From Thiotrichaceae bacterium (GTDB lineage: Bacteria > Pseudomonadota > Gammaproteobacteria > Thiotrichales > Thiotrichaceae): DNA of 59,907 nucleotides. The translations under genes and the position numbers were made by a program. How positions within the stretch are numbered: position 1 is the first letter of the stretch; every line of letters begins with the position of its first letter. Shown piece after piece: positions 36,260 through 44,433 of the stretch. Where the stretch lies: the NCBI GenBank assembly GCA_026989335.1, contig JALSJN010000051.1, forward strand, positions 1-59,907, read 5' to 3'. The notes under the pieces are model-generated. The model was not told where the DNA came from and did no database searches. It worked only from the letters and a program-made list of their open reading frames with translations.

Positions 36260-36632
36260 ATCTATAAACGTTATTCCTTTTATTGACATTATGTTAGTTT
36301 TGTTGGCTATTGTGTTGACCACAGCTACTTTTATTGTTTCTAATAAGTTGAGTATAGATGTTCCGAAGTCAACATCTGAAGAAACGGTAAGCCATGACAA
36401 ATTGATAGAAATTGCTATTGATAAGCAATCATTCATCTATTACAACGAAACTAAAATTGAAGCCAAAGTTCTCAAGCAAAAGTTATCTCAGCTTAGTAAA
36501 ACTACCCCTATAAACCTGCGTGTTGATGGAAGTGTTGATTTTAGTAATTTTGTAGAAGTATTAGATATTTTCAAGCAATTGGAGCTACAAAAATTCTCGA
36601 TAATTACACAACAAAAAAACAGCTCAAAATAA
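36234..36632 (+). CDS. exbD: ExbD-type biopolymer transport subunit
   Basis: 132 residues from ATG 36234, which overlaps exbB by 26 bases, so translation is coupled; a TTG at 36225 is in frame but less likely. A single TM helix carries the essential Asp in I-N-V-I-P-F-I-D-I-M-L-V-L-L. A periplasmic domain of ordinary ExbD size follows with I-A-I-D-K and P-I-N-L-R-V-D-G. It works with ExbB to couple proton flow to TonB. Confidence 0.93.
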   Translation: MLYQSIRFESINVIPFIDIMLVLLAIVLTTATFIVSNKLSIDVPKSTSEETVSHDKLIEIAIDKQSFIYYNETKIEAKVLKQKLSQLSKTTPINLRVDGSVDFSNFVEVLDIFKQLELQKFSIITQQKNSSK

Positions 36633-36636
36633 GCGC

Positions 36637-37500
36637 ATGTTTGGTCTTCGCTCATCCATTGGTTTGGTTTTATCTTTGCTGGTTCATGGTGGTGTTGCCG
36701 CTTATTTGATAACGCGCGCACCTTTAAAGGAAAAGCCAAAACCTAAAAAAATAACGTTAGCGATGGATGTTTTTCAGGAGTCTCCCGCTCCTGCAAAGGT
36801 ACTGCCGGTTCTTAAACCTATTAAGCAAGCTATAGCCGTTGTAAAGCCAGTAATTCCACTGCCAATCGTTAAACCCAGAGTGGTTAAAGTAAAAACTGCT
36901 AAAAAACCCAAACTAAAAGAAAGGGTGAAAAGAAAGAAAAAAGTAAAATATAAGCCCAAAAACGTAGTAAAAAGGATAGTAAAAAAGCGTGTAGTCAAAC
37001 CTCGGCCACGGCAAGTATCTATTCGTCACAAAAGACTTATAGCTAAAAAACCAACAGTAGTAAGAAAACAGCAATCACCCAAAGTAGTAAAGCGGGTAGC
37101 TCAAGCGAGGCCAACTACTATTAAACGGGTTGTCAACGTTAAATCCAGTGTAAGAAGGGTTGCTCCTAGAGTTATCCCTGAAACAGTACCAAAAACAGCA
37201 GCTAACTCACAACTAGAAAAGCAATTTGGTAGCAGAATCTATCAGATGATAAAACAGAAAAAATCATACCCACGTCGTGCCAAAAGAAGAAAAGTGCAGG
37301 GTGTTGTGAAGGTTGCTTTTACACTTGATAAGAATGGACGTGTATTAAACCTTCGAATAGCTAAATCATCTGGTAGCAAAACACTCGATAAGGCGGCATT
37401 GAATGCTGTAAGAAGTGTGGGTAGATTCCCTGCCATTCCTGCGAGTATTAAAAAACAAACACTGAATTACACCATTCCTATCGCTTACCGTTTGCGGTAA
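36637..37500 (+). CDS. tonB: TonB energy transducer
   Basis: 287 residues. N-terminal TM anchor (about 6-25, with L-S-L-L-V-H-G-G-V-A-A-Y, including the SxxxH-like Ser and His). A very long Lys/Arg/Pro/Val-rich periplasmic spacer (about 30-190) follows, much more basic than usual. The C-terminal TonB domain has Y-P-R-R-A-K-R-R, G-V-V-K-V-A-F-T and I-P-I-A-Y-R-L-R. It transmits energy to the receptor encoded upstream. The gene starts 4 bases after exbD. Codons for Lys and Arg form near-repetitive AAA/AAG runs. Confidence 0.93.
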   Translation: MFGLRSSIGLVLSLLVHGGVAAYLITRAPLKEKPKPKKITLAMDVFQESPAPAKVLPVLKPIKQAIAVVKPVIPLPIVKPRVVKVKTAKKPKLKERVKRKKKVKYKPKNVVKRIVKKRVVKPRPRQVSIRHKRLIAKKPTVVRKQQSPKVVKRVAQARPTTIKRVVNVKSSVRRVAPRVIPETVPKTAANSQLEKQFGSRIYQMIKQKKSYPRRAKRRKVQGVVKVAFTLDKNGRVLNLRIAKSSGSKTLDKAALNAVRSVGRFPAIPASIKKQTLNYTIPIAYRLR

Positions 37501-37545
37501 AACATTTGATATTCTGACATATCATTTTTTAACAGTATTTATTCC

Positions 37546-37564
37546 TAACAAATCTATAACATTT
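37546..37564 (+). repeat. 19-bp repeat, copy 2 (downstream of tonB)
   Basis: Exact copy of 33559-33577. It lies 46 bases after the tonB stop and about 190 bases before the oxidoreductase gene, on the same strand. A GACTAACA/TGTTAGT inverted pair follows directly. It may be an operator for the downstream gene that was later separated from it by the miniature element. Confidence 0.55.
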
Positions 37565-37607
37565 GACTAACAGACTTATGTGTTAGTTAGTCTACTCTAA
37601 TGTAACT

Positions 37608-37724
37608 GAGACCTTTGCACGAATAGGATGACGAGTAAAAATGACTGAAATTCCACTGCTTTTCGCCTCAATCAGTGAAATTTCATCCGATTTTTCTTTC
37701 GCCACCGACTCGTGCAAAGGTCTC
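37608..37724. mobile_element. 117-bp miniature inverted-repeat element (MITE) with 6-bp target duplication
   Basis: Perfect 15-bp terminal inverted repeats GAGACCTTTGCACGA/TCGTGCAAAGGTCTC; the inner parts also pair imperfectly, so nearly the whole element folds on itself. GTAACT is repeated directly on both sides (37602-37607 and 37725-37730), the footprint of a transposition event. No coding capacity. The parent transposase family cannot be named from these ends. A partial copy lies at 33448-33483. Confidence 0.88.
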
Positions 37725-37752
37725 GTAACTATTTTCTTTATTGGTTTTTGTT

Positions 37753-38685
37753 ATGAAAGCAGTAATCTGTACAAAATATGGCTCGCCAGAAGTCCTTCAG
37801 CTCAAAGACTTAGAAAAACCAACGCCTAAGGGGAATGAACTGTTAATAAAAATATATGCAACAACAGTCCATATAGGCGACACTAAAATTCGTAGCTTTA
37901 AACCCAGTATGGGGTTTTTTAAAGATTTATTCATTAAACCGATGATGCGTATTTTGATTGGTTTCTCAGGCCCTAGAAAACAAGTATTAGGTATGGAGCT
38001 CTCAGGACAGGTTGAGGCCATTGGTGATAATGTGACACTCTTTAAAAAAGGTGATTTGGTTTTTGCTTCGACAGAAATGAACTTTGGTACCTATGCCGAA
38101 TATACCTGCGTTCCTGAAGGTGGAGTGATCACGAAAAAGCCTAAGAATATGAGCCATAGTGAGGCCGCTCCCGTACCAAATGGCGGACTAACAGCATTGT
38201 TATTGTTAAGAAAAGCTAGAATAAAGCAAGGACAAAAAGTTCTTATTTATGGGGCTTCTGGCAGTGTAGGTACGTATTCTGTACAGTTTGCTAATCACTT
38301 TGGTGCTGAGGTAACAGGTGTTTGCAGCACAAGCAATTTAGCCATGGTGAAGTGTTTGGGAGCCGAGAATGTCATTGATTACACCACATCTAATTTCCAC
38401 TTACATGATCAGACTTACGATGTGATCTTAGATGCGGTTGGTAAACTTTCTACCTCATTAGCCCGTAAAAGCTTAAAGCAGGGTGGTGTTTACCTTCATG
38501 TTTTAACGTCTACTTATGGGTTAAAGCTAATATCTGAAGACCTTAATTATCTTAAGGCGCTTATCGAAGACGGCAAGTTAATCTCTGTAATTGATAAAAG
38601 ATACCCGTTAGCAAAAATAGTTGAAGCTCACCGTTATGTAGAGCAGGGGCATAAGAAAGGAAATGTTGTTATTAACGTGACGTAG
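37753..38685 (+). CDS. Zinc-independent MDR-family NAD(P)H quinone oxidoreductase / alcohol dehydrogenase-like
   Basis: 310 residues from the ATG at 37753 (M-K-A-V-I-C-T-K-Y-G-S-P-E). GroES-like N-terminal domain with G-M-E-L-S-G-Q-V-E-A-I-G, then a Rossmann domain with Y-G-A-S-G-S-V-G-T-Y-S-V-Q-F-A. The zinc-ligand cysteines of classical alcohol dehydrogenases are missing, which places it with quinone oxidoreductase/enoyl reductase-like members using NADPH. Substrate unknown. The miniature element sits immediately upstream, so part of its original promoter may have been displaced. Confidence 0.88.
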   Translation: MKAVICTKYGSPEVLQLKDLEKPTPKGNELLIKIYATTVHIGDTKIRSFKPSMGFFKDLFIKPMMRILIGFSGPRKQVLGMELSGQVEAIGDNVTLFKKGDLVFASTEMNFGTYAEYTCVPEGGVITKKPKNMSHSEAAPVPNGGLTALLLLRKARIKQGQKVLIYGASGSVGTYSVQFANHFGAEVTGVCSTSNLAMVKCLGAENVIDYTTSNFHLHDQTYDVILDAVGKLSTSLARKSLKQGGVYLHVLTSTYGLKLISEDLNYLKALIEDGKLISVIDKRYPLAKIVEAHRYVEQGHKKGNVVINVT

Positions 38686-38690
38686 TTTAA

Positions 38691-38909
38691 GGAATCTCTA
38701 GGGCAGCATATCCTAGGCGCGTTTTGAAATGAATGCTTATTGCCTTCATGAAAATGGAACAACGGAGATACTGTCCTAGAGGCTTATCCTGCGGGGATTA
38801 GCCAAGTACCCAACTTGTTTTTACCATAGAATGACTATGCAAAAAACAAATGCCTCGAACTTGGAAACTTGGCGTTGCCAGAATTTATGGGACTTGATCA
38901 AGAGGTTCC
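38691..38909. mobile_element. 219-bp non-coding element with IS5-like ends and TTAA target duplication
   Basis: Ends GGAATCTCT and AGAGGTTCC are inverted repeats with one mismatch, each flanked by TTAA (38687-38690 and 38910-38913). A 4-bp YTAR duplication is known for the IS5 subgroup. The interior has no transposase frame. It is most simply a deletion derivative or MITE of an IS5-type element. It ends 16 bases before a small lipoprotein gene. Confidence 0.7.
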
Positions 38910-38925
38910 TTAAAGGGATCTTATT

Positions 38926-39243
38926 ATGAAAAATATACTATCATTTAGCCTTTTGACCTCATTGTTATTTGGGTGTAGTACGCTACCCTCGTATCATGAG
39001 ATGATCTGTAAGAGGCTGATTGAAAAAGAAATATTACTACAGTCTAATTACAAGGTAAATATATCCGGCTCTATTTTAAATTCTATTGCGGATGTATTTG
39101 AAGATAGCAATGAATCAAAAGTTGATGCGCACTCTGCTGATGTTGAATTAAATAATACTAAGAATGAGTTACGTTCTATTCAAAGTGTTATTTATCAAAA
39201 AAAGAGTAGGGCTAAAAGCCAGCGTAGAGCTTCTAACGTATGA
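38926..39243 (+). CDS. Small putative lipoprotein of unknown function
   Basis: 105 residues. A signal with lipobox L-L-F-G-C (Cys17) is followed by a mature part of about 88 residues, helical and charged, with a basic end (K-K-S-R-A-K-S-Q-R-R). Not recognised. Its likely ribosome site AAAGGGA overlaps the TTAA duplication at the edge of the IS5-like element, so expression may depend on that insertion. It converges with the broken sensor kinase gene. Confidence 0.6.
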   Translation: MKNILSFSLLTSLLFGCSTLPSYHEMICKRLIEKEILLQSNYKVNISGSILNSIADVFEDSNESKVDAHSADVELNNTKNELRSIQSVIYQKKSRAKSQRRASNV

Positions 39244-39265
39244 GTTTGTGAACCTGTAACTTAAT

Positions 39266-41004
39266 TTAAGTCAGCGGTATGTTAATTTTAAAGCTTGCAC
39301 CGCCAAGCTCTGAGTCATGAATACTAATAGAGCCGTTATGCTTTTTAATAATGCGGTCTGCAATTGCGAGCCCTAGTCCAAAGCCACCCAAAGCACGGTC
39401 ACGGCTGGCATCAATTCGAGAGAATGCCTCGAAAATTGTTTTTCTATCTTGTTGCGGGATTCCTTTACCATCATCCTCTATAGCGATTTGAAAATTTTTA
39501 GTATTTTTTCTTAGGCTAACCTTTACTTGTTTATGGGCATAACGAAATGCATTTTGGATAATATTATCAATGACCCTTGTTAGTAGTCTAGCCTCAAAGG
39601 ATGCATTATCGTTAGTTTCAATATTGATACTCTGGTAGCTTAATTCGATACCTTCACTTAATGGTTTTAAACGTTCCATGGTTTGGTTAAACCAAGGGAG
39701 TATCTTATTTTCTGTTATTTTTAATGATACATCGGTGTAATCCAAACGAGCATAGCTGAGTAGCTCTTCTAATAGCTCATCGAGCTCTTCAATATTTTCG
39801 TTTATATCAGTAATAAAGCGTGTTTTTTTGGTTTCATCGTTAGTGTTCGATAACATTTCTAAAGCAAAGCGCATTCTTGCGACAGGAGTTCTAAGCTCAT
39901 GTGATACAGCAGACGTCAGCTCTTTTTGTGAACGTATACTGTTTTCTGTTTGTTCCGCCATGCTATTAAAAGCATGGGATATTTTTGCAATAGGTGACCA
40001 GCTTCGATAAGGAACTCTAGCTTTGTAGTTTCCTGAGCCAAACTCAATGGCTGCTTGTTTTATTTTATTGAGGTTTGCCCAGAAAGGCTGAAGCCACAAA
40101 AAGAGAGTGCTTGCAAAAGAGGTAAAAAAAGCAAGTAAGGTAAGTAGCGGTAAGTTACGTATATACCAAGGTATTTCTACTGGACCAATTTGTAAAAGTT
40201 GATCATTGTTATTCAGCTTTTTAATAAAGGTTGCATGGTTTGTCTTTTGAGTGATATTTATAATTTTATTTTTATTCAACTGCGCAATTTTTTCAGTAGA
40301 GTCTTTAAGTTCACCTTTAACTTTTGCAATAGTGGTAAGGCTTAAAGGTAAAGCAGTCGTGGCTTCCAGTTTTTTAAGAGTGCTAGGCCACTGACTTTCA
40401 TCGCTTTGTTGTTATTCCTGTTGAATTAAAGAGAACATACCTTTGGCAAAGCCTTTGGGTTTTACTTCAATTTTTAATTCTTCCGTGTTGATTGTTAAGT
40501 TAAGTTCATAATCCAACTCTGCTCTCCACACATAGGGCGTCTTGTTGGACTTGAAATATAAAATATCAAGTTCCTCTTCTTCATCAATGAAGCTCTTATT
40601 TGCAATATCGTTTATGAAATTGCTACGTTTTTCTTTACGTGTTAAGACATGTTTATCATTTAATATCTTGAGTTGTTTTTTATTAAAGTTATAGCTGCTC
40701 TGTGGGGCGTACTTGAATGTGTTGCCAAATAGTTCTTGGTAGTTGTTTATTTGTTTATTTGTTTATTTGTTTATTTGTTTATTTGTTTATTTGTTTATTT
40801 GTTTATTTGTTTATTGATTTGCTGATTATCTGAGCCCTTTATTGATCTTTCTAAGAGCTTAAATGTACCCATGGAGACTCTTTCATTAATTGTTGCGCCA
40901 TCACCAAATGATTCTCCTGCTGTATTAACCCCGTAAATGAATAGGATAAAGACACCAAAGGAGGCAAATACCATGAGGTAAAGTGTTATAAAAAGTTTTG
41001 CCAT
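39266..41004 (-). pseudogene. rstB: Sensor histidine kinase (RstB-like), disrupted by an octamer array and an in-frame stop
   Basis: Read from 41004, the N-terminal TM (M-A-K-L-F-I-T-L-Y-L) and start of the periplasmic domain run into the repeat at 40745-40815 and stop there. After the repeat the frame is shifted, continues through periplasmic sequence, and meets TAA at 40414-40412. From about 40279 the frame is open to 39266 and holds TM2, HAMP, the HisKA box S-A-V-S-H-E-L-R-T-P, the N-box I-I-Q-N-A-F-R-Y and G-boxes D-D-G-K-G-I and G-F-G-L-G-L. All catalytic motifs of the C-terminal fragment are intact, so a sensor-less kinase starting at TTG 40279 cannot be excluded. The gene overlaps the response regulator stop by one base. 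Confidence 0.82.
40745..40815. repeat. Octanucleotide tandem array (GTTTATTT, 8.9 copies) in the kinase gene
   Basis: Eight perfect GTTTATTT units (40745-40808) and a ninth lacking its last base. On the coding strand the unit has TAA in every frame once about three copies are present. Only an allele with seven copies fewer (1.9 copies) would join both halves of the kinase in frame without a stop in the array. Confidence 0.95.
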
Positions 41005-41750
41005 TATGACCAGCCATTACTTACAAATAGATAGCCTTTTCCTCGGACTGTTTTGATACCTTGCGGATTTGTAGGATCATCCATAAGTAATTTTCGAAGA
41101 CGAGAGATACGAATATCAATTGAGCGATCTAAGCCGTCATGTTCGATACCCGATAATGCTTGGCTGATATCATCCCTTGAGAGTACCTCACCTGCGTGGG
41201 TTGCGAATAACCATAATAAGTCAAATTCAGAGGTGCTAAAATTAATGGTTTGTTGATTTAAGTGTACGGTTCGAGAGCTATAAGAAATACTTAGAATACC
41301 GAATGTTAATGGGTCTTGATTGCTTGATTGTAAGGTGTGAGTGGCGCTATGAGAATCAGGAGAGCGTCGTAATAAAGCCCGGATCCTTGCTAGTAATAAT
41401 CGTGGTTGTACAGGCTTAACGACATAATCATCGGCCCCCAGTTCAAGCCCTACAACCTGATCAATATCATCATCACGAGCAGTTAACATTAAAATAGGCC
41501 CAGTGTATTGTGGGCGCACCTGTTTACAAACTTCAAAGCCATCAATACCTGGCAACATTAAATCTAAAATAACCAAGTCGGGCTGTGTGTTTATTATCGT
41601 GGTGACCGCTGTATCACCACGAAATTCGGTCGATAATTGTAAATTATTTTCTACAAGATATTCGACAACGAGAGCAGAGAGACGCAAATCATCTTCAACC
41701 AATAATATGGAAGGTGGTGAATCTATCGTGGTTAATGGAGAGCTGTGCAT
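41004..41750 (-). CDS. rstA: OmpR-family response regulator, RstA-like
   Basis: 248 residues. Receiver domain with the acidic pair E-D-D near 19-21, phospho-acceptor Asp63 in V-I-L-D-L-M-L-P-G and the conserved Lys in V-V-K-P-V-Q-P. The winged-helix DNA-binding domain has F-D-L-L-W-L-F-A-T-H-A-G and D-G-L-D-R-S-I-D-I-R-I-S-R-L-R-K-L-L. By eye it is much closer to E. coli RstA than to OmpR or PhoB. It lies upstream of the broken rstB-like gene, with which it overlaps by one base, and is divergent from a mipA-like gene. RstA-box-like sites lie in between. It may now act without its own kinase. Confidence 0.9.
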   Translation of the reverse strand: MHSSPLTTIDSPPSILLVEDDLRLSALVVEYLVENNLQLSTEFRGDTAVTTIINTQPDLVILDLMLPGIDGFEVCKQVRPQYTGPILMLTARDDDIDQVVGLELGADDYVVKPVQPRLLLARIRALLRRSPDSHSATHTLQSSNQDPLTFGILSISYSSRTVHLNQQTINFSTSEFDLLWLFATHAGEVLSRDDISQALSGIEHDGLDRSIDIRISRLRKLLMDDPTNPQGIKTVRGKGYLFVSNGWS

Positions 41751-41807
41751 ATTTCCTACTATGCCTTTATTGACAAAGGTTCGTCTACCGTTGTTTCGTT
41801 ATGAAAG

Positions 41808-41848
41808 CGTAACAGTTTGTAATCAGTGAGTTGTTACAAACCGTTACA
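41808..41848. promoter_or_regulatory. Two inverted RstA-box-like sites between rstA and mipA
   Basis: Plus strand 41835-41848 reads TACAAACCGTTACA; minus strand 41821-41808 reads TACAAACTGTTACG. The E. coli RstA box is TACATNTNGTTACA, so the plus-strand site differs at 2 and the minus-strand site at 2 of the 12 fixed positions. The sites face away from each other, 13 bases apart, in the divergent gap. This fits autoregulation plus control of mipA. Confidence 0.65.
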
Positions 41849-41967
41849 TCTTATTAACAATAAATGACTAAACACAAACAGTGTCAAAGCTGCTTAGGTT
41901 TTATCATCCTCATAACTCTTCCAGATTAATAAACAGGACAGAGACTTTTATTTTTGAGGAATACATT

Positions 41968-42744
41968 ATGAATACTTATTTAAAACAAATTTCAGTAATT
42001 ACTTTTATGAGCTCATTTGTTGCGGTATCAATCACGCCTGCCTATGCTGATTGGGGTGTGGGATTAAATGTTAATAATCGCTTTATGCAGTATAAGCATA
42101 AAAAAGATAAAGTTATTATAAAAGACGTTTTCGATATTCAATATCGTGGCGCCAAGTTTAACTTAGACAATTCAGGGGCAAGTTATGATTTTACGAACTC
42201 TAATAACTATGGTGTTGAGTTAATTCTAGCTCAAAAGAATCTTGGCTTTAAGAAAAAAGACTTTGCTGTATTTAAAGGTATGGATGATCGTAAAGAATCA
42301 ATAGATTTAGGGTTACGTCTGATCGCTGATACAGGTGTACTTTCTTCTGCCGTGTTTGAGATTACTAGAGATGTTTATGCCAGTAAGGGCGTTGAGGCAA
42401 GCTTAAAAATAGGGGGAATAACACCACATGCCCAACATTGGACGGGTAACCGAGAAGTTTCGCTCGCAGCTGTAGCGGGGGTTCGCTACAAAGACAAAAA
42501 AGTGGCTAATTATTACTACGGTGTTAAAGATAAAGAGGCAACATCACTCAGAAAGGCTTATAAAGCAAAAGCGGCCACGACACCTTTCGTGGGCTTAGAA
42601 GCATTAGCAAATTTGACAAAGCACATATCGTTAACGGCAGATTTGGGTATTTCAAAAACAGCTGATAGCGTTAGAAACAGTCCGCTAACCGATAGTAAAA
42701 AGTATTTTACGAACGGCAAAATAGGTCTAAATTACTGGTTTTAG
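41968..42744 (+). CDS. mipA: MipA/OmpV-family outer-membrane protein
   Basis: 258 residues from the ATG at 41968 with GAGGA eight bases upstream; the longer frame from 41881 would put the signal peptide inside. Signal peptide ends A-Y-A-D. The mature protein is beta-rich with family motifs D-I-Q-Y-R-G-A-K-F, G-V-E-L-I-L-A-Q and the terminal G-L-N-Y-W-F. Members are outer-membrane barrels; E. coli MipA scaffolds a murein synthase and a lytic transglycosylase. It is divergent from rstA and likely under its control. Confidence 0.85.
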   Translation: MNTYLKQISVITFMSSFVAVSITPAYADWGVGLNVNNRFMQYKHKKDKVIIKDVFDIQYRGAKFNLDNSGASYDFTNSNNYGVELILAQKNLGFKKKDFAVFKGMDDRKESIDLGLRLIADTGVLSSAVFEITRDVYASKGVEASLKIGGITPHAQHWTGNREVSLAAVAGVRYKDKKVANYYYGVKDKEATSLRKAYKAKAATTPFVGLEALANLTKHISLTADLGISKTADSVRNSPLTDSKKYFTNGKIGLNYWF

Positions 42745-42752
42745 GCTGTAAT

Positions 42753-42799
42753 CCTATCGGGAAACTAGGGTATTATGGATCAAAGTAACCCCCGATAGG
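42753..42799. repeat. 9-bp inverted repeat between mipA and the Lys-rich gene
   Basis: CCTATCGGG (42753-42761) and CCCGATAGG (42791-42799), with a 29-base spacer. No T-run follows, so it is not a plain terminator. It lies 10 bases before the next start and may be an operator or an mRNA structure. Confidence 0.5.
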
Positions 42800-42808
42800 C
42801 GATAGACT

Positions 42809-43684
42809 ATGGCAAATATAAACCTAACCGACCCACGCAAACGCGATGCGGTTGTTAAAGCAGAGAGTATTTCGCCGCGTAGTCGGGTGCGTTATGTCGG
42901 CCCGAAAGGTGGTGCGTCGTATACGCGTAAGGTGCTCAAATCGACAGTTGATCACGACTATGATTCGTTACTTGAACAAGCTAAAGATGACCCTGAAAAA
43001 CTCGCACAGTTATTAATTGAAAGTGATATCGACGTTGATAAAGAAGTCTTCGGACGCTTCTTGTGGAATGTGTCGCGGGTTTATATCAATGAAGATGAAG
43101 AAGTCACTTATCGCATCCAACAGAATGAAATCATCTATACGCCAGAGGGTAAACTTAAAGAGCGTCGCCAGCGCGAACGTGCCGAAGCGAATGTCGATAG
43201 TGATATTCCACTGAGCTGGACAGGTAAGAAAATTACAAAAGCAGAAGCGATTCGCCGTTATGTTTTTTCGTCAAAATTACAGATTGTTCATATCAATGGT
43301 TTAACCTACGATTTTTTATACGGCATGGCAAAAGAACTAGCAGAGCTAGACAGCCTAATGTTGTTAGGGGGAGGGAAGTCAGGCAAAGAACCGCTGGTGT
43401 TTCGGCGTGGTAGCACCGCTTATCGAGGATTTTTAGAAGGTCGGATTAAGGATGATAGTTATATATTGTTATTACATTTATCCAATGCGGAACTAAAAAA
43501 TATTATTCCTACTAAAGAAGAAAAATCTAAAGCTGAAAAAGAAATAAAGGTTAAAAAACCTACAAAAAAGCAAAGTAAAAAAAAGAAAATACTTAAAAAA
43601 GAAGCTAAGATGAAATCAGTAAGTAAAAAAGCAACAAGTAAGAAAAAAACTGCTAAAAAGTCTACGAAATCAAAAGGGATCTAG
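42809..43684 (+). CDS. Unknown protein with Lys-rich C-terminal tail
   Basis: 291 residues, not recognised. The N-terminal part (about 1-230) is a folded, charged region with V-R-Y-V-G-P-K-G-G-A-S-Y, F-G-R-F-L-W-N-V-S-R-V-Y and L-M-L-L-G-G-G-K-S-G-K-E. The last piece superficially resembles a P-loop but lacks the usual context. The final 55 residues are Lys/Ser/Thr/Ala-rich like histone H1 tails and would bind nucleic acid or acidic polymers. Its stop TAG overlaps the GTG start of carbonic anhydrase. A possible nucleic-acid role is inference from composition only. Confidence 0.65.
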   Translation: MANINLTDPRKRDAVVKAESISPRSRVRYVGPKGGASYTRKVLKSTVDHDYDSLLEQAKDDPEKLAQLLIESDIDVDKEVFGRFLWNVSRVYINEDEEVTYRIQQNEIIYTPEGKLKERRQRERAEANVDSDIPLSWTGKKITKAEAIRRYVFSSKLQIVHINGLTYDFLYGMAKELAELDSLMLLGGGKSGKEPLVFRRGSTAYRGFLEGRIKDDSYILLLHLSNAELKNIIPTKEEKSKAEKEIKVKKPTKKQSKKKKILKKEAKMKSVSKKATSKKKTAKKSTKSKGI

Positions 43685-44295
43685 TGAAAGCATTAAAACA
43701 TTTATTCGACAATAATTTAGAGTGGGCGCAAGCCATACAAAAAGAAGACCCTGGTTTTTTTGAGTCACTCTCAAAGCAACAGAGTCCTGAATACTTGTGG
43801 ATTGGTTGCTCAGATAGCCGAGTACCGGCTAATGAAATTATTAACTTGCCACCTGGTGAGGTTTTTGTACATAGAAATATTGCCAATGTGGTAGTACATA
43901 CTGACTTAAACTGTTTATCAGTTATTCAGTTTGCTGTCGATATTCTAAAAATAAAACATATTATTATTTGCGGGCATTATGGCTGTAGTGGTGTTAGAGC
44001 AGCACTTGATGATGAGGAGCATGGCTTAGTGGATAACTGGTTGCGTCATGTGAAAGATGTTATTCGTTTTAATGAAGATAGTTTTGAAGGGATGACTCAT
44101 CAACAACAACTAGACCACCTTTGTGAATTGAATGTAAAGGAGCAAGTAACTAATATTTGCAATACTACCATTATAAAAAATGCATGGAAGAATGGTCGTG
44201 ATTTATCCATTCATGGTTGGATTTATAATATTGAAAATGGCATTTTAAAAGAGCTTGTGCCTTGCATTTCTTCAACAGAAGAAAGCTTGAAATAG
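43684..44295 (+). CDS. can: Beta-class carbonic anhydrase
   Basis: 203 residues from a GTG start that overlaps the previous stop (TAGTG). Reversible hydration of CO2. Zinc ligands are in G-C-S-D-S-R-V-P (Cys, Asp) and C-G-H-Y-G-C-S-G (His, Cys). The N-terminal helix L-F-D-N-N-L-E-W-A and D-L-S-I-H-G-W-I-Y match the Can/YadF type. The overlap indicates translational coupling with the Lys-rich unknown. Confidence 0.95.
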   Translation: MKALKHLFDNNLEWAQAIQKEDPGFFESLSKQQSPEYLWIGCSDSRVPANEIINLPPGEVFVHRNIANVVVHTDLNCLSVIQFAVDILKIKHIIICGHYGCSGVRAALDDEEHGLVDNWLRHVKDVIRFNEDSFEGMTHQQQLDHLCELNVKEQVTNICNTTIIKNAWKNGRDLSIHGWIYNIENGILKELVPCISSTEESLK

Positions 44296-44433
44296 ATTAT
44301 TGTTTAATTTTTCTATGAATTATTGAATGAGTATTGACCAACTATTCAAATACATCAAAGTAGTTTTAGTCCCTCACTCTGTTTGAGTGAAAACAGTTAA
44401 TGCAGGTAATTTTACTATCGACTTCGGAAAGAA

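Noticed and set aside
37641-37829. Short open frame across the miniature element
   Set aside because: It crosses the inverted repeats and runs into the oxidoreductase gene in another frame; no ribosome site and no recognisable protein.
40745-40815. CRISPR-like or phase-variation array
   Set aside because: It is an 8-bp unit without spacers, so not CRISPR. Unit changes of one cannot switch the gene on, because each frame gains TAA once more than about two units are present, so simple phase variation is unlikely.
40795-41004. Independent 69-residue membrane protein
   Set aside because: It is the N-terminal TM of the RstB-like kinase, cut by a stop inside the repeat; its last residues are only repeat translation.
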